From assembly GCF_009727955.1 (NCBI RefSeq), contig NZ_WOBR01000007.1, positions 1 to 64,000 of the forward strand: 64,000 nt of DNA, in the 5' to 3' direction. A program made the position numbers and the translations under genes. Shown piece by piece: positions 26,911-35,539 of the stretch (the first letter of the stretch is position 1; every line of letters starts with the position of its first letter). This DNA comes from Aliivibrio fischeri (GTDB lineage Bacteria; Pseudomonadota; Gammaproteobacteria; Enterobacterales; Vibrionaceae). The notes under the pieces were generated by a model, which had not been told where the DNA came from, did no database searches, and was given only the letters and a program-made list of their open reading frames with translations.

Positions 26911-27651
26911 CTAAACGCTTTTCTTTGTATCAATATCTAAAGAATTAAATCGTTGTAATGATTGATAAATACGTTCAATTTCTTTTTTTGTGTGTGTATC
27001 ACCTAACACTGCATGAATGAATTCAAGGTTCTGTTCTTTAGCCATGCTTAGTATTAAATTGGCCATCACTTGTTCATTGGCTTGTCCGCTACGATAAACT
27101 GGCAATAATCGTTGTGCGGCTTGTTTGTAATTGCCTTCGGCAATATCCAAAACCGCTAAATTATTGGCTATCGTATTGCTATCATAAAAATGCAACTGTG
27201 CTTTTTGAAAGTATCTACGTGACTTTTCATATTGATATTCATGGCCATATAAAATCCCTAATAAGTTTTCCGTTTCAGGATTATCAGGGTTTTCTTCCAA
27301 TGAAAGTAAGGCTGCTTTTATCGCTTGAGGATATTTTCCTAAGTCTCCTAAAGCAGAAGCTTGAAGGTAATAGCTTTGAAAGCTTGCTCCATTTTCAATG
27401 TTTGGTTTTAAGTAGAACAACGCACTTTCAGGATCTTCTAAATGCAATAATGCAGCTGCAAGAGCTTCACGTATTTCTTCAGTATCTTCTTTTTTCAACT
27501 CCGCTTTATATAAATCAGATAAAGCGACGTAGTTTTGTGTTTGCTCGTAAATATCAATTTTTGACTGAGTTAGTGAACTTTCACTGTATTGACGAGAACT
27601 GCATGCCGACAATAAAAGAACAGTAGAAACTAGGAGTAGTTTTTTAAGCAT
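26911..27651 (-). CDS. tadD: TadD-like TPR lipoprotein
   Basis: A 246-residue lipoprotein with signal peptide and lipobox LLLSAC (Cys17). Residues about 35-200 form tetratricopeptide repeats (for example NPDNPETENLLGILYGHEYQYEKSRRYFQKA). TadD is the pilotin-like component thought to help assemble the outer-membrane secretin of the Tad machine. The start overlaps the end of tadC by 8 nt. Confidence 0.87.
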   Translation of the reverse strand: MLKKLLLVSTVLLLSACSSRQYSESSLTQSKIDIYEQTQNYVALSDLYKAELKKEDTEEIREALAAALLHLEDPESALFYLKPNIENGASFQSYYLQASALGDLGKYPQAIKAALLSLEENPDNPETENLLGILYGHEYQYEKSRRYFQKAQLHFYDSNTIANNLAVLDIAEGNYKQAAQRLLPVYRSGQANEQVMANLILSMAKEQNLEFIHAVLGDTHTKKEIERIYQSLQRFNSLDIDTKKSV

Positions 27652-28516
27652 TTAACATCAACCTCATCACACCTGGTGCTGCAATTAAAATAACAATAGG
27701 GATCATAATGAATACGATCAGTGGAACTGACATCTTTGCTGCTAACTTCCCTATCCGCTCTTCTAGTTCCAACATCTGCACCTCTCTAATATCTGATGCC
27801 AATGTGGTTAAAACGCTATAAATGGATGAACCGTAATGCATGCTTTGTGTCAATGTCATCACAAAACTACGCATTTCATTAGAAGGAATTTCGATATACA
27901 TTTCTTCTAATGATTTCTCTAAACCAACCATGCGAGAGCGTTCATTCATTTTGGTTAATACTTGCGTTAAATCCTTATTAAAGCCTTTCATCTCTTTAGC
28001 TAAATAACTAAGAGAAGCTTCAACTGTCATACCTGTTTGAACACATACCGCCATTAAATCCAACAGGTAAGGCATTTGAGTGGAAACTCGATGGATCCTT
28101 GCTTTTATCTTTGCTTGTAAATACATATCGGGAGCAAGGATCACAAAAACCATCCATAATGATGCTGCTATAATCCAAGCAGTACTTGATAGAAATGATT
28201 GGTAGTAGGCAATCCCCAAGGTCACTTCACCAATCAGTAATACGCTGTATTTAATTGGCATAAATAGGTGTACATATTGAGTATTAGTCCAACCAGCTTG
28301 ACGTAACTTTTGTTTAATTTCTTCTTCATTAGGATTAAGTTCAGAGGCTTTACTCTTTAGCCACCCACCTAACTCGTTCTCTTTTGTTTTTTGCTTACTA
28401 CCACTTAATACTTGTAACTGCTTCTCTCTTAGAAAACTTGTAATGCCTAAATAAACAATAAGCATCAAGCCAAATGAAATAAGCGTAATAGATATAAATA
28501 AATACCAATCTGACAT
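27644..28516 (-). CDS. tadC: TadC-like inner-membrane platform protein
   Basis: A 290-residue protein of the GspF/TadC family with hydrophobic segments near the N-terminus, the middle and the C-terminus. The GspF-type domain includes QMPYLLDLMAVCVQTGMTVEASL and the stretch around SFVMTLTQSMHYGSS. It is the partner of TadB in the inner-membrane platform that TadA powers. The frame is open nine codons further upstream, but the ATG at 28516 fits best: it overlaps the tadB stop as TAATG and has AGGA 9 nt upstream. Confidence 0.88.
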   Translation of the reverse strand: MSDWYLFISITLISFGLMLIVYLGITSFLREKQLQVLSGSKQKTKENELGGWLKSKASELNPNEEEIKQKLRQAGWTNTQYVHLFMPIKYSVLLIGEVTLGIAYYQSFLSSTAWIIAASLWMVFVILAPDMYLQAKIKARIHRVSTQMPYLLDLMAVCVQTGMTVEASLSYLAKEMKGFNKDLTQVLTKMNERSRMVGLEKSLEEMYIEIPSNEMRSFVMTLTQSMHYGSSIYSVLTTLASDIREVQMLELEERIGKLAAKMSVPLIVFIMIPIVILIAAPGVMRLMLNA

Positions 28517-29433
28517 TACTTGGTTCCTTTTAATAAGCCCCAAATAATAAGCATCCCTATGGCTTCACTAATGAGTACATAATATAAAATGGGTCTACCT
28601 TCAGCATGAAACATGACAAATTCATAGTTTTCAGGGCTGAGGAACTGCAAAATAAACAAAAAGAAAAAAGGCATCGCACAAACTATTTTGGCTGAAATTC
28701 TCGCTTCTGATGTTAGAGCGTATTTCTTTCTCTCTACTGCTCGTGCATCAAACATCAAACGATTCAAGCGCGAAATTACATCTCTTAATTGCCCGCCTCG
28801 ATTCATGTTTGCGCGTAATGTAATTACAAAAAAACGAAAAGCAGGATAAGGGAAACGAATACACGATTTTTTAAATACTTCATCCGGACTCTCACCAAGC
28901 TGCAAACGCTCTCCCATTATTTTAAATTCTTTACCAACATCGCCTTCGAGTTTCTTGCCAACAAAAGCAATTGCATGGGTAATGCTTTCACCCGCAGATA
29001 CCGCACTCGATAACATATTTAAAGCATCAGGAAAACGCTCATTAAATTGTTTTTTCTCTCGTTCTTGAAGCCAAACGTATCCCCAAATCACTCCCACTAC
29101 GATAGCAATAAAGACCACAATATAAGGTGAAGCATGAATCATAGTTCGGTTAATCAACAGACCAATTAAGGCAAATACACATACTGAAAAAACCAGTTTT
29201 AACGCAGCGCCATTACCTAATTGTCTCGCGATATTTCTCCAAATAAACTCCATTTTTTGTCGAAATGTTCGCTCTGTTAAGGACGCTAAATTAATAGCTT
29301 GTTCAGTGCTATTTAGGTCATCAACAAACTGAGTCACATTTGATTTTTCTAAATATTGACTCTTTTTTACCGGCTTATCACCAAGAGCAAGTCCCAATAG
29401 AATTAAGCCTATACCGATTGCAATCCAAGACAT
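28516..29433 (-). CDS. tadB: TadB-like inner-membrane platform protein
   Basis: A 305-residue GspF/TadB-family protein with an N-terminal membrane segment, a pair of helices around residues 78-125 and two near the C-terminus. The conserved cytoplasmic region is RFPDALNMLSSAVSAGESITHAIAFVGKKL. Together with TadC it forms the platform for pilus assembly. It starts 2 nt after tadA and overlaps tadC by one base. Confidence 0.88.
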   Translation of the reverse strand: MSWIAIGIGLILLGLALGDKPVKKSQYLEKSNVTQFVDDLNSTEQAINLASLTERTFRQKMEFIWRNIARQLGNGAALKLVFSVCVFALIGLLINRTMIHASPYIVVFIAIVVGVIWGYVWLQEREKKQFNERFPDALNMLSSAVSAGESITHAIAFVGKKLEGDVGKEFKIMGERLQLGESPDEVFKKSCIRFPYPAFRFFVITLRANMNRGGQLRDVISRLNRLMFDARAVERKKYALTSEARISAKIVCAMPFFFLFILQFLSPENYEFVMFHAEGRPILYYVLISEAIGMLIIWGLLKGTK

Positions 29434-29435
29434 TG

Positions 29436-30722
29436 TTATACCTCTGTATAAGGGGTTCTAAATGCTGATTGTATTTTGTCTTCCATCCCAAAGAATCGTG
29501 CTTTTTCCATCAACACTGAGCGCTGCATTAAACCAGAAGTAAAATAGTTACCTTTTACTTTGCCATCTTCGTTTTGTTCTTTATTTGGTTTAAAAGCGAA
29601 TATTTCTTCAAGAACAACGTTACTTCCTTCCAGTCCCACGACTTCAGAAATGCTCATCACTTTTCGAGTTCCATCGTGCAAACGACTGATTTGAATAACA
29701 ATATCAACCGCACTAACGATGGTTCTTCTCACAGCTTCTAATGGCAAGTTATTCGTTGCCATCATCACCATGGCCTCAACTCGTGATAACGCATCTCTTG
29801 GTGAATTGGCATGCAATGTAGACATTGAACCATCATGGCCCGTATTCATTGCTTGAAGCATTTCAAACGCCTCTCCACCACGACACTCACCTACGATGAT
29901 TCGATCAGGGCGCATACGTAGTGAGTTAATAACCAAATCACGCTGAGAGACAACACCGGTCCCTTCAATACCTGATGTTCTGGTTTCTAAACGAACAACG
30001 TGAGGCTGCTGTAGTTTTAATTCTGCCGCATCTTCGATTGTGACAATGCGTTCGCCTTCAGAAATGAACTGAGATAATGCATTTAGCATGGTTGTCTTAC
30101 CTGAGCCAGTACCGCCTGAAATTAAAATATTCAAACGACAACGTGAAGCAACCATCAGTATTTGCGCCATTTCTTTGCTCATGGCACCAAATTCAACTAA
30201 GTCAGAAAAGCCAATACTCTGCTTTTTAAACTTACGAATAGAAATTGAAGTTCCATCAATAGCAATTGGTGGGATCACGATATTGACACGACTCCCGTCT
30301 TCTAAACGTGCATCACAAGTTGGACTTGATTCATCTACTCGACGGCCAACACGACTCGCAATGCGTTTTGCAATATCAATCAGTTGTTGTTCATCAATAA
30401 AATTAACACTGACTTTCTCGACTAAACCATCTCGCTCAATAAATACATTTTCGTGGCCATTGATCATGATGTCTGTAATGGTTTCATCATCCATTAAATT
30501 CTGCAGTGGCCCCAAACCAACAAGTTCATTGACTAAACTTTCTACGTACTCATTTTTCATAATAAGAGAGACGGGTAATTGCTCTCTATCAATAAGTAAA
30601 TCTACCGCATTCGATAGTTGTTGAGTCAACTCTTGTTTAGTCAGTTTATTTAACGCTTCAGGTTCTAATGCATTAAATATTTGAGTTCTTAATTGAATAT
30701 ATAACGCTTTATTATTGTTCAT
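29436..30722 (-). CDS. tadA: TadA/CpaF secretion ATPase
   Basis: A 428-residue cytoplasmic hexameric ATPase that drives Flp pilus assembly, and retraction in some systems. The visible motifs are: N-terminal helical domain, LMDDETITDIMINGHENVFIE, Walker A ISGGTGSGKTTML (about residue 215), Asp box VTIEDAAELKL, Walker B RMRPDRIIVGECRGGEAFEMLQAMNTGHDG with the His box, and the Arg-rich segment. All are intact. It lies directly after tadZ (6 nt). Confidence 0.95.
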   Translation of the reverse strand: MNNNKALYIQLRTQIFNALEPEALNKLTKQELTQQLSNAVDLLIDREQLPVSLIMKNEYVESLVNELVGLGPLQNLMDDETITDIMINGHENVFIERDGLVEKVSVNFIDEQQLIDIAKRIASRVGRRVDESSPTCDARLEDGSRVNIVIPPIAIDGTSISIRKFKKQSIGFSDLVEFGAMSKEMAQILMVASRCRLNILISGGTGSGKTTMLNALSQFISEGERIVTIEDAAELKLQQPHVVRLETRTSGIEGTGVVSQRDLVINSLRMRPDRIIVGECRGGEAFEMLQAMNTGHDGSMSTLHANSPRDALSRVEAMVMMATNNLPLEAVRRTIVSAVDIVIQISRLHDGTRKVMSISEVVGLEGSNVVLEEIFAFKPNKEQNEDGKVKGNYFTSGLMQRSVLMEKARFFGMEDKIQSAFRTPYTEV

Positions 30723-30728
30723 TTTTTA

Positions 30729-31967
30729 CTACCCTTTCTTTTTAAAGAAACTCAAAAATGAACGGCTTTCTTGCTTTGGTTCTTCACCTAAAATCAAAGC
30801 AACTAAATTCATAAGAGGCAGTGCCATAGCTGATTTAGTTTTTACGATTTGTAACCCTTCAAGTACGTATTGAGGTGCTTTATCATCATATGGAATACTG
30901 ATGGTTGCTCTTTGCCCGCTGTATTTTTCAATTTCTTCAGCAGAAACCGAACCGCTATTGCTAGGACGTGATGAATTCAATACTGAAATAATACGAGTCT
31001 GGTTATCTAGATTATTCTTTTTTACTAACTGATTTAATCGGTTGTAATCACGCAATGAAGAAACCGTCGCATCAAAAACAAACACCAAGACATCAACCTG
31101 CTGTAAAAGCTTAATAATGTCATCTTCATTACGAATTAAATGAGCCTGATCTTCAATCATCACACTTGAGTTTTTAAGCGCCTGCTCTTGTACTGCTAGC
31201 GTATATTCTTTCAATTCTTGAGCGTTCAATTCATCAGAATCGATGGCTAACATAGATAACATTGGCGTTATTTTGCGAATTAAACCAAGAGCATAAGTAC
31301 CATCGATATTTGAAATTAATGTTCCTTTTTGAACGATTCTTTTTTGGTGCTGCTTTAACCCCATAAAAATATCGAGATTTCCACCGTGATAATTATGATC
31401 AACAAGGAGAGTTGAAACGCCTTTATCAAATGAAAGCATTCGAGATACTTCACTACAAATAAGAGAAGTACCAACGCCACCTTTAACACCAACCATAGCG
31501 ACTCGCTTAGATTTTCGATTAGCCATCAAACCACGATGCTGCTCATGATTATCAAGTACATGCTTCATAAAATCTGAACATTCTTGTTTGCTTACAGGCC
31601 AAAACAGATAATAAAAACCCATCTCTTTAAGTAAACGAATCGTTGAAATTGCGTCTTCAGAGCCAACAATAACTACGGATACTTGGCTTGGTAATAAATG
31701 AGCTAATCGCTGTGCATCTTGAACCACATCTTGACTGGCATTTAATTCAATAATCACCACTTCTGGTGGATTTAATAAATCAATCTGACGAAACTCTTCA
31801 TCGCGGTTTTTAACGCATTTGGGTTCATCTTTACCATCAAATCGAAAAGATTCATTAACCAATGAACGGCATTCTTCTGTCTGGTAAAACAGCATTGTTT
31901 TTAATTTATGACTAAACTTACTTTCATTACTTTTGTTTGTACTTAAACGCTCTGCCAAATCAAACAT
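30729..31967 (-). CDS. tadZ: TadZ/CpaE-like ParA-type localisation protein
   Basis: A 412-residue protein. The first about 150 residues look like a degenerate receiver domain (EVVIIELNASQDVVQDAQRLAHLLPSQVSVVIVGSEDA), and the rest is a MinD/ParA-type ATPase domain. Its P-loop is VKGGVGTSLIC, keeping the signature KGG but with Thr where ParA has the second Lys, as is common in TadZ/CpaE. TadZ places the Tad machine, often at a cell pole. It follows the rcpB-like gene by about 50 nt. Confidence 0.85.
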   Translation of the reverse strand: MFDLAERLSTNKSNESKFSHKLKTMLFYQTEECRSLVNESFRFDGKDEPKCVKNRDEEFRQIDLLNPPEVVIIELNASQDVVQDAQRLAHLLPSQVSVVIVGSEDAISTIRLLKEMGFYYLFWPVSKQECSDFMKHVLDNHEQHRGLMANRKSKRVAMVGVKGGVGTSLICSEVSRMLSFDKGVSTLLVDHNYHGGNLDIFMGLKQHQKRIVQKGTLISNIDGTYALGLIRKITPMLSMLAIDSDELNAQELKEYTLAVQEQALKNSSVMIEDQAHLIRNEDDIIKLLQQVDVLVFVFDATVSSLRDYNRLNQLVKKNNLDNQTRIISVLNSSRPSNSGSVSAEEIEKYSGQRATISIPYDDKAPQYVLEGLQIVKTKSAMALPLMNLVALILGEEPKQESRSFLSFFKKKG

Positions 31968-32016
31968 AATAGCTCCAATAATATGATGTTAATTACGCTA
32001 ACTCTTTGCGAAATAG

Positions 32017-32487
32017 CTACATTGCATTTTCAGGATTAACCATCGAATGCCAGCGATTACTTTCGGTATAACAACCGATATTATTAGAGCCGTAATAATC
32101 AATTTGCTCATAACCACAAATTTGATATTCAATTTGTTGAGTAATAAATGAAACCGTAACAATAAAGTAAGGTTTTTCTTTCAGTTCAACCGTTTTTATT
32201 TGATTAAGGGTATAACCAAATTCACCTAACAATTGTTGATATTTAATTTCTTGTTCTTTTATATCGTCTTTATATATTGATATTTCCCAGTGGCCTTTTT
32301 TATTTTCAAGTCCATGATGATGAATAAAAGTATCAAGCTTATTTTTTATAATGTCATCACTCTGACTATTAATTGAGAAAGAATATGTCACAGGAATAAC
32401 ATTAATATGAGTCCCCTGTTTTTCATTAATATGGTCAGCACAACCCGATAAAAATAAAAGCACAACCATTACATATAGTTTTTTCAT
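32017..32487 (-). CDS. RcpB/CpaD-like small lipoprotein
   Basis: A 156-residue lipoprotein (signal peptide, lipobox LFLSGC, Cys16). The C-terminal stretch NNIGCYTESNRWHSMVNPENAM resembles the GC...N..MV..P motif of CpaD-family pilus lipoproteins. With its place between the secretin and tadZ, this points to RcpB/CpaD. The rest shows no recognised domain and it is shorter than typical CpaD. The start overlaps the secretin stop by 4 nt (ATGA). Likely in the outer membrane with the secretin. Confidence 0.65.
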   Translation of the reverse strand: MKKLYVMVVLLFLSGCADHINEKQGTHINVIPVTYSFSINSQSDDIIKNKLDTFIHHHGLENKKGHWEISIYKDDIKEQEIKYQQLLGEFGYTLNQIKTVELKEKPYFIVTVSFITQQIEYQICGYEQIDYYGSNNIGCYTESNRWHSMVNPENAM

Positions 32488-33794
32488 TTTCTAAATCCAC
32501 CCGCATTCAGAACTTCACTTGACCATTGGTCTTCTGCTCTTTCATAGTCACTTCCCATACCGAGGAAACGTCTTAACGTACTGGTTTTCTGCATGGTTGG
32601 AAGCTGGATTTGATTTGCTTTAACCGGTTGAACAAGGTTTACCGTTGCAACAATAATCAACTCGGTTTTATTTCGCTCCGTACCTGTATGACGAAACAAG
32701 GCCCCTAAAATAGGGATATCACCAACAAAAGGAATCCGAGTTAATGATTCTTTCTCTTCGCTATTCAATAAGCCACCTAACACAAAACTTTGCCCATCCC
32801 CTAACTCTACTGTCGTTCTAGCACTGCGTGTTTTTAATGATGGTAAGTTGTAATTATCATTAGCGTATTGCGTATCAAGAGAACTTACACTTGGCGCTAA
32901 TGCCAATTTAATTTTATCGTCTCTCTCAACCTTAGCTGTCAGATCTAACTTCACACCAAACTCTTTATATTGAACGTTGGTTGCTCCATCAATCACGGTA
33001 ATAACAGGTAATTCCCCCCCAACAAGAAAGCTGGCATCCTCACCGGAAATCACTGATAAATTTGGTTCAGCTAACACTTGCCCTACTGAATCTGTTCCTA
33101 CAGCGGTAATTACAGAAACAATGTCGCTTGCACTAAAATGAACAAGTTGATCAACAAAGATCCCAGCTTGACCATTACTTCCTACCTTAATACCAAAATC
33201 CTGCATAAAAGAGTGGGAGACCTCTGCGATGGTCAGTTTCACATTTACTTGCTTAGTTCTCGCCACTTCAATTTGATTCACCACACCTTCAAAATTCAAC
33301 TTATCCATGTAAGTCAGTTCAGTACGATCATCTTGGGCGTTGTTATCGGCGCTATCATCAAATAATAGGGTCGCTACCATTTCATAAATTTGGTCACGAT
33401 CTTCTTCATTTAACACGGTGCCACTCACTACCGCATTAGTACCAATGGCAAAAATATCGATATCTGAGGTTGGAAATCGCAACTTAACCTGCTGCTCAAT
33501 ACCTGAGTAATTTCGGCTTACAATTATTTTTTTATTTAGTAGCTCTCGCCCTTGAACATCAAAAGCAATAAAAACTGAATCACCCACTTCTCGGCCAAAC
33601 AAAACCACTTTGTATTTATCTATAATTTTATAGTCTGCTACTTTTGGGTTTGAGATAAATACTGAGCCTATTTCTGTCGTGGTGGTTATGCTTTTTGCAT
33701 CACCTGCAGACAGATTTTCAACCTCTTTTGATCTCACGTTCAAAGAAACAATACTGAGTAAAACCGTTAATATAATAAGAATTCGATATTGCAT
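32484..33794 (-). CDS. rcpA: RcpA/CpaC outer-membrane secretin
   Basis: A 436-residue secretin with a signal peptide (MQYRILIILTVLLSIVSLNV). An N-terminal pilus/N0-type domain (SVFISNPKVADYKII..VVLFGREVGDSVFIAFD) is followed by a BON-like segment (DIDIFAIGTNAVVSGTVLNEEDRDQIYEM) and the C-terminal secretin domain (VLAEPNLSVISGEDASFLVGGELPV, SARTTVELGDGQSFVLGGLL, IPFVGDIPILGALFRHT). It forms the outer-membrane channel for the Flp pilus. Complete, with no frameshift. Confidence 0.93.
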   Translation of the reverse strand: MQYRILIILTVLLSIVSLNVRSKEVENLSAGDAKSITTTTEIGSVFISNPKVADYKIIDKYKVVLFGREVGDSVFIAFDVQGRELLNKKIIVSRNYSGIEQQVKLRFPTSDIDIFAIGTNAVVSGTVLNEEDRDQIYEMVATLLFDDSADNNAQDDRTELTYMDKLNFEGVVNQIEVARTKQVNVKLTIAEVSHSFMQDFGIKVGSNGQAGIFVDQLVHFSASDIVSVITAVGTDSVGQVLAEPNLSVISGEDASFLVGGELPVITVIDGATNVQYKEFGVKLDLTAKVERDDKIKLALAPSVSSLDTQYANDNYNLPSLKTRSARTTVELGDGQSFVLGGLLNSEEKESLTRIPFVGDIPILGALFRHTGTERNKTELIIVATVNLVQPVKANQIQLPTMQKTSTLRRFLGMGSDYERAEDQWSSEVLNAGGFRK

Positions 33795-33798
33795 TTTT

Positions 33799-34611
33799 TT
33801 AGCCTCTAAACTCTTGGATTGAATTGATCGGTTTTACTTTTTTAAATCCTGGGATCGTGATGACATCACTTGAATCTGCATGAAGTTCGTGAGAAAACTC
33901 AGCACCAATGGACTTATGAACCTCTAATTCAGCAATACGTTGAGCAATAACTAACTTTGCCAACTCTCGATTTGAAACTTCTAGCACCAAGGTGGTCACT
34001 GTTTTGGTTGATTTACTGTTTAATCGAACTGGCTTTTCTTGTTGAATGATGTCAAGAACCATTATCTGCGTGAGTAACGGTGCCATTTTTAGACTTTGCA
34101 CATTTGAAATAGAAGCATCATTTGACAAGTTTTGCTCTGATGATGAGATAGAAGCAATATCAACAATATCACCAACAGAAATAGCACCACCAAGAATGGC
34201 ATCATTACTCACTTCTAGATTAAAAGGCACTTTACCTTCTCTTATTACAAGGTTGAGATACCCTTCTTGCCCTGGGCTTAACACCATATCGGAGGTAACA
34301 ATATCCCCTTGTAAAATGTCTTTTTTAATCAATAGTTTTTTATTGAAATTAAATTTAACATCATCAACGATACCGAAACGATCCGCTTGTGTTTGACTGA
34401 TCCGCTGCACTTCAAGATCCGTTCTTTGTACTAACGAACCAAACATTAAATCTTTTTTAGCTATCCAGACCATCACCGTTGGCTCTGGAAGTTTATCGAA
34501 TTCTTGTACTTTCTCTGTAATAGGTGACTCTGTCGTTGATGTCTTTGACATGCCGTATAAGCCAATCGAAATAGCAATTACAGCTAAAACCAATATTATT
34601 TTGGATTTCAT
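33799..34611 (-). CDS. rcpC: RcpC/CpaB-like pilus assembly protein
   Basis: A 270-residue exported protein with one N-terminal hydrophobic segment (IILVLAVIAISIGLYGM) and a SAF domain (about residues 48-115: VWIAKKDLMFGSLVQRTDLEVQRI...ILQGDIVTSDMVL). A CpaB/RcpC region with VPFNLEVSNDAILGGAISVGDIVDI follows. RcpC works with the secretin RcpA. It starts 7 nt after tadV. Confidence 0.87.
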   Translation of the reverse strand: MKSKIILVLAVIAISIGLYGMSKTSTTESPITEKVQEFDKLPEPTVMVWIAKKDLMFGSLVQRTDLEVQRISQTQADRFGIVDDVKFNFNKKLLIKKDILQGDIVTSDMVLSPGQEGYLNLVIREGKVPFNLEVSNDAILGGAISVGDIVDIASISSSEQNLSNDASISNVQSLKMAPLLTQIMVLDIIQQEKPVRLNSKSTKTVTTLVLEVSNRELAKLVIAQRIAELEVHKSIGAEFSHELHADSSDVITIPGFKKVKPINSIQEFRG

Positions 34612-34618
34612 TTTTCAC

Positions 34619-35056
34619 CTATATTGATGCGAGAATACCGAATAAACTTCCTATAGAAATAGCGACACCATAAGGAACCCCTCTCTCTATCCAACGTTCG
34701 TTCCCTGTTAGCTTATATATACTGTATTGACAATAAGCTTGAAGGCCACCTAGACATAAAATAATGCAGGTCACCAATAGTAAATATTGCTGTTCAATCA
34801 TTAAGGACATTGCTGCATAATATTTAATATCACCAGCAGCAATAATGTTAAATTTAAATAAGATAAATCCAACGAAGAGAATTATTAAAGGTGATAATAA
34901 ATAACTAATATCACCTTTAACAAAGATAGAAAAAAATCCAATGAACATAATTACTAAAACAACGTTATTAGATATTTTTCTATTTTTAATATCATGAAAA
35001 ATCACATATATATTTACAAATAGGATGATTCCTACAATATATATATTAATTTTCAT
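34619..35056 (-). CDS. tadV: TadV/CpaA-like prepilin peptidase
   Basis: A 145-residue, strongly hydrophobic aspartic peptidase of the A24 family, with about five membrane helices and no N-methyltransferase domain, as in TadV. It should cleave the Flp pilin and the TadE/F pseudopilins. The first catalytic Asp is in FHDIKNRKISN and the second in IIAAGDIKYYAA. The second motif is AAGD rather than the usual GxGD, a minor but visible deviation. The start overlaps the flp stop as TAATG. Confidence 0.87.
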   Translation of the reverse strand: MKINIYIVGIILFVNIYVIFHDIKNRKISNNVVLVIMFIGFFSIFVKGDISYLLSPLIILFVGFILFKFNIIAAGDIKYYAAMSLMIEQQYLLLVTCIILCLGGLQAYCQYSIYKLTGNERWIERGVPYGVAISIGSLFGILASI

Positions 35057-35280
35057 TAACCACCAACACTTGAAGAACCATTACCTGCCGCAGTAATTGT
35101 ATCGCTAATAGTTTTCATTGCACCTTCAAGAGCTGTTTGTAAAGAACCATTAAATACAGCAAGAACAATTGTTGCCATACAAACACCAATGATTGCATAT
35201 TCAATTGCTGTTACGCCGCGCTCATCATTTTTAAAAGATTGAAGAGCAAGTTGAGACTTTACGAATAATTTAGTTAGCAT
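35056..35280 (-). CDS. flp: Flp-type pilin
   Basis: A 74-residue pilin subunit. The leader ends NDERG, followed by the Flp motif VTAIEYAIIG with Glu-Tyr at +5/+6, a hydrophobic helix (CMATIVLAVF) and a short Gly/Ser-rich tail. TadV should cut after the Gly. The frame is open upstream to 35355, but GGAG lies about 6 nt before the ATG at 35280, which also gives the normal Flp length. It is the first gene of the tad operon and the only flp copy seen. Confidence 0.95.
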   Translation of the reverse strand: MLTKLFVKSQLALQSFKNDERGVTAIEYAIIGVCMATIVLAVFNGSLQTALEGAMKTISDTITAAGNGSSSVGG

Positions 35281-35326
35281 AATAACTCCGCTATTGATTA
35301 ATATGTGTTCGAAGTGAACAAAGCGA

Positions 35327-35355
35327 ATATTATTCATACAATCAATCAGCGTCAA
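35327..35355 (-). promoter_or_regulatory. Likely flp/tad operon promoter
   Basis: Minus-strand -35 TTGACG (35350-35355), a 17-nt spacer, and -10 TAATAT (35327-35332), giving a leader of about 40 nt before flp. A perfect dyad CGTCA-N6-TGACG (35350-35365) overlaps the -35, a natural position for a regulator. A second inverted repeat, CTGAATG/CATTCAG (35382-35408), lies just upstream. Confidence 0.65.
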
Positions 35356-35421
35356 TTTAATGACGACAATAAAACGGCTTCCTGAATGGATTCCTGCATT
35401 TCATTCAGATTCCGTTAAGGT

Positions 35422-35437
35422 TGAGATATAGATCACA
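35422..35437 (-). promoter_or_regulatory. Candidate CRP site upstream of flp
   Basis: TGAGATATAGATCACA matches TGTGA-N6-TCACA with one mismatch in the ten defined positions. Its centre is about 110 bp upstream of the predicted flp start point. It suggests cAMP-CRP input to pilus expression; no other gene is close enough on that side except serB, which ends nearby. Confidence 0.55.
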
Positions 35438-35483
35438 CTATTTGAGTTGTACGTAATCATTATTGCTGAATTTTACGCAAAAA

Positions 35484-35508
35484 AATGAGCTTTATAATAA
35501 AGCTCATT
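35484..35508 (-). terminator. Rho-independent terminator of serB
   Basis: A nearly perfect palindrome, AATGAGCTTTAT/ATAAAGCTCATT. On the minus strand it runs into TTTTT. It lies about 30 nt after the serB stop and insulates the flp control region. Confidence 0.85.
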
Positions 35509-35539
35509 CTTTATATTAAACTTATAGAAGATTAAGCTT

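Noticed and set aside
20712-35539. Integrase, transposase or flanking direct repeats around the tad block
   Set aside because: I looked at both edges and found none, so no mobile-element feature is claimed despite the synteny break.
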